10,803 nucleotides of DNA. Origin: Nitrospiraceae bacterium. Its GTDB lineage: Bacteria; Nitrospirota; Nitrospiria; Nitrospirales; Nitrospiraceae. The translations under genes were made by a program, and so were the position numbers. Positions within the stretch are counted from its first letter, which is position 1. Every line of letters begins with the position of its first letter. Below the pieces are notes generated by a model that made no database searches, was not told the origin of the DNA, and saw only the letters and a list, made by a program, of their open reading frames with translations. Below, one piece after another: positions 6,696 through 10,803 of the stretch. The stretch is from assembly GCA_014534095.1 (NCBI GenBank), contig JACVSD010000061.1, forward strand, positions 1 to 10,803. Reading direction: 5' to 3'.

Positions 6696-8320
6696 ATGTC
6701 TGGGACAGCCTGCCGCGCAACCACTATGTGACTCTGGCTCCTTGGTGCTGGGTGCAGCTGGAAAGCGGCGAGGCACCGGGCCCATTGCCGTTCATCGGTG
6801 GTGTGGCGCCGGATGTCGTCCGAAGCTTGCATGAAGCACACCACCTGCTTTCCAGCTCCATTGACACGGCCATCAGTGACGTGTTTTCAAAACGCGCGCC
6901 GTTAGACGACCCGGACCGGCCACGGCGGCTGGAAGACGCCTACGCCGAGTTGGTCCGCTCTCGGCCGTATCTGGGTCAGCACATCCGGTGTGGCCGCAAG
7001 CCGGACGGCAGCTTTCAATGGGAATATTCCACTGATCCGACGCAGTCGGCACGCGTGACGAACGGCGGACTCAGGATTTTTCACGCCGTCAAGCGCCAGG
7101 CCATCCCGCTCGGATTCGAGCATCGTCCGCTGGGGCCCCTCGTCGGGAAAGTCCTCGGGATGTTAAATGGAACCCATTACGGGGAGGAACTTCGCACTGT
7201 CGTGCTCGCGGCCCCGCGGGATGCACAGGGCTTCCTCACGCGACTGATGGACGCCCTCAAGCAATACGACTGTCTCATCACCTCGCCCTCGACCTCCATC
7301 CGAGAACACTGGTTTCGCATCGTGCAGGACCAGGACCTCGTGCATTTGGGCCATGCGGCCCTGTTGTATCGCCAGCGCGATCAGGTATTCCTCTTCGACC
7401 CCTGGTTGTTGCCATGGTTTGCGGAATCCACCGTGCCGTCGCTTTGGGGCGGGCTCGTGCCGAAACCGGCAGCCGTGTTTCTAACCCACGACCACGACGA
7501 TCATGTGGATCCGCGCACGCTCCTGCATCTCGCGAAAGACACCCCTATCATCGTGCCGAGCCGGCGCAATCGCAAGCATCTGTACTTTGATTATCTCTCG
7601 TTGTTGCGGGAGTTGGGCTTCAGCCGCGTGATCGAACTCGCCCATGGAGAGACGTGGCCCTTCGAGGGCGGAGCCGTCGTGTCGGTGCCGTTCTATGGAG
7701 AAGATCCCTGTGATGTCGAAATGCCGAGGAATTGCTATCTGGTGACCGATCGCGGACACAATGTGCTCGTCCATGCGGACAGCGGCCCCACCAACAACGG
7801 CCGCTCAGCGCTCAAGGACGGCGTGATTCAACGATTGGCGGAGAAGTATGGCCGGATTCCCTTAGTGTGCGCGTCTCAACAACAGTTGCTAGAGCTCAGG
7901 AGTTATGCGGCCCATGCCTCGTTGTCTCCTCCAGGCAAATGGCTGGACGTGGGGGAGAACGGGTACTTGACCAATAGCTATCTCGCCGAACTGTGCGCGG
8001 CGGCTCAGGCCAGGCTCTTCGTCTCCTATGCCACGGGAGGAGCGGAATGGTATCCGGATCATCTTTCGTTCATGTTCAGTGAGCGCAATCCGGCCCGTAC
8101 GGCGTTGCTGACGGCGCACTGGGAACGGCCTGAACGGCTGAAAGATCTGCTTGCCACGCAGGACTGCGTGTATCATTACGGACGGGCGCTGGACATCTAT
8201 CGCACCACCCGCACAGGCCACGTGGCGGTCATCTCGGCGCGTGACTCGCTGCAGCCCATGAACCTTCATCGGTTAGATCATGGTCAACCGTCGTTCATGA
8301 CGTCAGGGGGACCCGCATGA
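6692..8320 (+). CDS. Metallo-beta-lactamase-fold metallohydrolase with PqqD-like N-terminal segment
   Basis: 542 residues, about twice the length of a plain MBL-fold hydrolase. The C-terminal half (about 215-500) has the MBL metal site HDHDDH at 266-271 (His266, His268, Asp270, His271), preceded by strand AVFLT and followed by VHADSG with His361 and Asp363 as further probable ligands; the style is UlaG/CMAH-like. Residues about 128-200 read like a PqqD-type winged helix: a beta strand pair, then [21 protein letters not shown], then [16 protein letters not shown]. Such segments bind RiPP precursor peptides, but this assignment is from pattern only. Residues 1-127 match nothing I know. No signal peptide is seen, so it should be cytoplasmic. 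The only possible start is ATG 6692, since the frame is closed by TGA at 6632 and has no other start codon before it. No ribosome-binding site is present; a 22-codon bridging ORF may supply ribosomes. Confidence 0.85.
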   Translation: MNVWDSLPRNHYVTLAPWCWVQLESGEAPGPLPFIGGVAPDVVRSLHEAHHLLSSSIDTAISDVFSKRAPLDDPDRPRRLEDAYAELVRSRPYLGQHIRCGRKPDGSFQWEYSTDPTQSARVTNGGLRIFHAVKRQAIPLGFEHRPLGPLVGKVLGMLNGTHYGEELRTVVLAAPRDAQGFLTRLMDALKQYDCLITSPSTSIREHWFRIVQDQDLVHLGHAALLYRQRDQVFLFDPWLLPWFAESTVPSLWGGLVPKPAAVFLTHDHDDHVDPRTLLHLAKDTPIIVPSRRNRKHLYFDYLSLLRELGFSRVIELAHGETWPFEGGAVVSVPFYGEDPCDVEMPRNCYLVTDRGHNVLVHADSGPTNNGRSALKDGVIQRLAEKYGRIPLVCASQQQLLELRSYAAHASLSPPGKWLDVGENGYLTNSYLAELCAAAQARLFVSYATGGAEWYPDHLSFMFSERNPARTALLTAHWERPERLKDLLATQDCVYHYGRALDIYRTTRTGHVAVISARDSLQPMNLHRLDHGQPSFMTSGGPA

Positions 8321-8349
8321 ACCATTCATTCTCGAAGGAGTCGACATGA
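8317..8349 (+). CDS. 10-codon bridging mini-ORF between metallohydrolase and epimerase genes
   Basis: ATG 8317-8319 overlaps the metallohydrolase stop as ATGA, encodes [10 protein letters not shown], and ends at TGA 8347-8349, which overlaps the epimerase ATG as ATGA. AGGGGG at 8305-8310 lies six bases before its ATG and could serve as a ribosome-binding site. It repeats the geometry of the 22-codon bridge at the previous junction. The epimerase also has its own AAGGAG site (8335-8340), inside this mini-ORF, so coupling here would be an addition rather than a need. Peptide function is not expected. Confidence 0.25.
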   Translation: MNHSFSKEST

Positions 8350-9368
8350 GCGGATCGGCAGTCCCTATTCTCGTGACTGGTGCAGCCGGATTCATCGGCT
8401 TTCACGTGACCCAGCGCTTGTTGGATCGGGGCGATCAGGTGATCGGCCTTGACAATCTGAACGATTATTACGACGTGCGTCTGAAAGAAGCCCGTCTGGC
8501 ACAGCTCACACCGCGCGAGGCGTTTCGCTTCGTCAAACTCGATCTCGCGAACCGTCCGGGTATGCGTGATCTGTTTGCGGACCAACCGATCCGCCGTGTG
8601 GTCCATCTCGCGGCGCAGGCGGGAGTCCGGTATTCGCTGGTCAACCCCCATGCCTATACGGAGAGCAACATCGAAGGCTTCATGAATGTACTTGAAGGCT
8701 GTCGCCATGCGCGCGTGGAGCATCTGGTCTATGCATCATCGAGTTCGGTGTACGGCGGAAACACGCATATGCCGTTTTCGATCCATGACAATGTGGATCA
8801 TCCAGTCTCGCTCTACGCGGCGAGCAAAAAGGCCAACGAACTGATGGCACATTGTTATGCGCACTTGTATCGGCTGCCTTGCACCGGTCTTCGATTTTTT
8901 ACGGTCTACGGGCCGTGGGGGCGGCCTGATATGGCGCTCTTCATCTTTACAAAGGCGATCCTCGAAGGGAAACCGATCGAAGTGTTCAACCATGGGAAGA
9001 TGAAACGGGACTTCACCTATGTGGATGATATCGTCGAAGGTGTGATCCGCACCCTGGATCATACGGCCACGCCGAACCCCACTTGGTCGGGAGACAAGCC
9101 CGATCCGGGGACCAGCGCCGCCCCGGCCCGCGTCTACAACATCGGCAATCATCAGCCAGTGGAGCTGTTGCGATTTATTGAGGTGTTGGAGGAGGCGATC
9201 GGCAAGAAAGCGGAGAAGAAGCTGATGCCCATTCAACCGGGGGATGTGCCCGCAACCTATGCGGACATTGCGGACCTTTCGCGGGACGTCGGATTCACAC
9301 CTGCGACCCCCATTGAAGTCGGCATTCCGCGGTTCGTCTCATGGTATCGGGAGTTCTATCACGCCTAG
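8346..9368 (+). CDS. UDP-glucuronate 4-epimerase (NAD-dependent epimerase/dehydratase)
   Basis: Extended short-chain dehydrogenase of 340 residues that would interconvert UDP-glucuronate and UDP-galacturonate through a 4-keto intermediate, supplying galacturonate for capsule, lipopolysaccharide or exopolysaccharide. The Rossmann motif TGAAGFIG is at 11-18. [12 protein letters not shown] at 36-47 is characteristic of this branch. The catalytic set is SSSSVYGG (131-138) with Y157 and K161 in [28 protein letters not shown] (181-199) and the [11 protein letters not shown] loop with VYNIGN match UDP-glucuronate epimerases rather than GalE or RmlB. GAAGGAG at 8334-8340 lies five bases before the ATG. 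Third gene of the VOC operon, after a 25-base gap; no glycosyltransferase is next to it. It converges on the following gene with only seven bases between stop codons. Confidence 0.92.
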   Translation: MSGSAVPILVTGAAGFIGFHVTQRLLDRGDQVIGLDNLNDYYDVRLKEARLAQLTPREAFRFVKLDLANRPGMRDLFADQPIRRVVHLAAQAGVRYSLVNPHAYTESNIEGFMNVLEGCRHARVEHLVYASSSSVYGGNTHMPFSIHDNVDHPVSLYAASKKANELMAHCYAHLYRLPCTGLRFFTVYGPWGRPDMALFIFTKAILEGKPIEVFNHGKMKRDFTYVDDIVEGVIRTLDHTATPNPTWSGDKPDPGTSAAPARVYNIGNHQPVELLRFIEVLEEAIGKKAEKKLMPIQPGDVPATYADIADLSRDVGFTPATPIEVGIPRFVSWYREFYHA

Positions 9369-9369
9369 A

Positions 9370-9408
9370 CGTGAGTCACGGGCATCCAAACGGCACGAAC
9401 CCCGTGCC
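9370..9408. terminator. Short inverted repeats at the convergent junction, weak terminator candidate
   Basis: CGTGA-G-TCACG (9370-9380) is a perfect short palindrome covering the space between the epimerase stop and the end of the opposing gene. Just beyond it GGCACG (9392-9397) pairs with CGTGCC (9403-9408) around a five-base loop, inside the last codons of the opposing gene. Neither stem is followed by a U run, so termination is only a possibility. Confidence 0.25.
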
Positions 9409-9942
9409 AAACATTCTTGACAGGGCCATATACCGTGCATTGTCAAAGAAGGAGTAGCTGGGCCCCCGCCGGCTGCGGCTCGTTACATCTCCGCCGTAGG
9501 ACGGATCGGACCCGAAGAAGAATCCCCCCCGCGTCCTTTGGATGAGGTGCAGCCACTCTGAGTACAGCGCACAGACTTCCTCTTGTACCGATTCCCCAGG
9601 GGTGAGACGTGCGCGCCAATCTCGAGCCCAATCAGGGGTTTGCGGCCGCTCGTCCATCTGACTGGGATCCCTGTAGGAGGGCACTTGATAGGGTCGGACG
9701 CCTGCAACGGTCTGCGAAATGGTCGGCATATGTTCCAAGTCCGGGACGACCGACAGAGGCTTGAGTGCCATGGCGTGACAGCCGGCTTTCTCTTTATTGG
9801 TATAAAGCGGGGTTCCGTCAGCTTGTGGACATTCCCAGGTTGTGGTCAGTTCAATTGTCAGCGGAGGGGTGTCTGCGAAGGCGCTCGGTGATGGACTGAC
9901 CGCGAGTAGTGCCGCGATCACAACGGATGACATCAACTGCAT
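9376..9942 (-). CDS. Secreted cysteine-containing hypothetical protein, DUF4124-like N-terminus
   Basis: 188 residues with a clear signal peptide (MQLMSSVVIAALLAVSPSPSAFA, cleavage likely after AFA). The mature start (TWECPQADGTPLYTNKEKAGC) resembles the DUF4124-type motif in which two cysteines bracket a short beta hairpin with a Tyr-Thr-Asn core; Cys38 and Cys55 could form a disulfide. The middle part has many Pro, Arg and Asp residues. The C-terminal part, from EEVCALYSEWLHL to the end, contains two more cysteines and a Gly/Ser/Tyr-rich stretch. Function is unknown; location is periplasm or beyond. GGAGG at 9949-9953 lies six bases before the ATG. A HAD hydrolase gene lies 139 bases upstream on the same strand, too far to assume an operon. 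The intervening bases show no convincing promoter or terminator. Confidence 0.75.
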   Translation of the reverse strand: MQLMSSVVIAALLAVSPSPSAFADTPPLTIELTTTWECPQADGTPLYTNKEKAGCHAMALKPLSVVPDLEHMPTISQTVAGVRPYQVPSYRDPSQMDERPQTPDWARDWRARLTPGESVQEEVCALYSEWLHLIQRTRGGFFFGSDPSYGGDVTSRSRRGPSYSFFDNARYMALSRMFGTGFVPFGCP

Positions 9943-10081
9943 AGGGCACCTCCACGAGTGTAGCCAAATGTGCTGCCTGATCGCCCCGTGGGTCGTTCAC
10001 GTGCGTGGTAGACACACCCTACGCAATGCCCAGATTGTCAGTCTATGCCTCTTTCGGAGGGGAGATCCAGTGCCGGAGAGC

Positions 10082-10795
10082 CTAGTCGGGATTACCTCTC
10101 ATGAGCTTGCGCCGACGGCTTCGCCAGGCCTCCTCAGGAGAGAGGTCTTTCAAACTAGGAACGACAAGATCGGCTTCCTGCAGCTGCTCCTGCGGGTAAG
10201 TGGAAGCGACGCCCACCACGGTCATGCCGGCTGCGTGGGCGGCCTCTATTCCGGCCCTTGAATCCTCAAGGACGAGACAATCTTCTGGCGTAAGGACCGA
10301 GCGGAAGGACCGCTGATCGTTCAGCCGTTGCAGAGCCAACAGATAGACAGCCGGATCCGGTTTGCCGATGGGGCAGTCTTCCGCTGACACAATGGTCTCG
10401 AAGTCGTGTTCGATGGCGGTTCCAGCCAGCACATACTCAATTTGCTCTCGCCGCCCGCCGGACGCCACGGCCAAACGAAAGGTGGACCGGGCCTCCTTCA
10501 CGAATGGCACGACACCGTAAAATAACGCCGGCTTGTGTGCGAACGTATAGCGCCTGAATAAATCCAGCTTCCGCGCCATGATTCGGCTCAGTAGCGCCCC
10601 ATCGCTTCGTCCATCCCGAGCCGAGAGTAAGAGCGTCGCGCAGGTCCGTTCATCCATACCCTTGTAGGTGCCGTAGTATTCTTCGGCGGTCAGCGTCAGC
10701 CCGACCTCCGCGAGTGCCTGCTGAAAGCAAAGGACATGAGGCGCTTCGTCGTCAGCCAGGACGCCGTTGAAATCGAAGATGATCGCACGATTCAT
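10082..10795 (-). CDS. HAD-superfamily hydrolase, beta-phosphoglucomutase-like
   Basis: 237 residues, the normal size for subfamily I HAD phosphatases and phosphomutases with a helical cap. Motif I is DFNGVLADD (8-16), with nucleophile Asp8. Motif II is Ser112 in VASGG, motif III Lys145 in GKPDPAVY, and motif IV Glu177-Asp178 in LVLEDSRAGIEAA. The cap (about 15-90) includes KGMDERT, similar to the phosphoglucomutase/phosphatase cap loop. The second residue of the DxD motif is Asn10 rather than Asp; that Asp normally acts as general acid/base, so activity could be altered, although DFNG variants occur as a recognised form in this family. Likely substrate is a small sugar or polyol phosphate, not determinable here. 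The gene starts eight bases from the window edge, so its ribosome-binding site cannot be judged. Confidence 0.88.
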   Translation of the reverse strand: MNRAIIFDFNGVLADDEAPHVLCFQQALAEVGLTLTAEEYYGTYKGMDERTCATLLLSARDGRSDGALLSRIMARKLDLFRRYTFAHKPALFYGVVPFVKEARSTFRLAVASGGRREQIEYVLAGTAIEHDFETIVSAEDCPIGKPDPAVYLLALQRLNDQRSFRSVLTPEDCLVLEDSRAGIEAAHAAGMTVVGVASTYPQEQLQEADLVVPSLKDLSPEEAWRSRRRKLMRGNPD

Positions 10796-10803
10796 GCCGT
10801 ACA

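Noticed and set aside
9385..9408. Minus-strand TGGCACG resembling a -24 element
   Set aside because: Lies inside the coding end of the secreted hypothetical gene, lacks a matching -12 element, and points into that gene's own terminus.
9842..10261. 139-codon plus-strand ORF covering the gap before the HAD gene
   Set aside because: It overlaps the coding ends of two well-supported minus-strand genes and shows no family motif or ribosome-binding site; the 9943-10081 gap itself holds nothing I can name.

Overview
The window is GC-rich, densely packed bacterial chromosome. The gene set fits a Nitrospira-like (Nitrospirota) genome: a sigma-54 activator with a GAF domain, an OmpR-type two-component pair, a stand-alone HemD-like protein beside an exported SUMF1-domain protein, and a UDP-glucuronate 4-epimerase. 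That taxonomic guess is inference from protein style, not from a marker gene. I see no rRNA, tRNA, CRISPR array, insertion sequence or phage gene.

Layout. Bases 2-211 hold the C-terminal end of an unrecognised protein on the plus strand, followed by a strong bidirectional hairpin (232-270). A sigma-54-dependent activator (344-1972) is read on the minus strand. It diverges from a response regulator / sensor kinase operon (2196-4309, plus). The kinase converges on a minus-strand pair, a SUMF1-domain secreted protein (5181-6017) followed by a HemD-like protein (4306-5172); the kinase and hemD-like stop codons share one CTAG. A divergent intergenic region carries a good sigma-70 promoter (6133-6162) for a plus-strand operon: VOC/glyoxalase-fold protein (6184-6627), a two-part protein with a PqqD-like segment and a metallo-beta-lactamase fold (6692-8320), and a UDP-glucuronate 4-epimerase (8346-9368). 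A secreted cysteine-containing hypothetical protein (9376-9942) and a HAD-family hydrolase (10082-10795) follow on the minus strand.

The most interesting part is the VOC / metallo-beta-lactamase / epimerase operon. Its central protein seems to fuse a PqqD-like (RiPP recognition element-like) segment to a metallohydrolase with an intact HxHxDH metal site. Both junctions of the operon are bridged by tiny ORFs (22 and 10 codons). Each starts on the stop codon of the gene before and ends on the start codon of the gene after, so ribosomes could pass along the message by termination-reinitiation. The first bridge also contains two opposed arrays of a degenerate 7-base repeat that can fold into a long stem. 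No RiPP precursor gene is identifiable here, so the pathway is a hypothesis.

Several enzymes carry substitutions at expected catalytic positions: no active-site cysteine pair in the SUMF1 protein, Gln for the usual metal Glu in the VOC protein, and Asn for the second Asp of the HAD motif. Starts of three genes were moved inward from the longest ORF because ribosome-binding sites or promoter elements argue for it.
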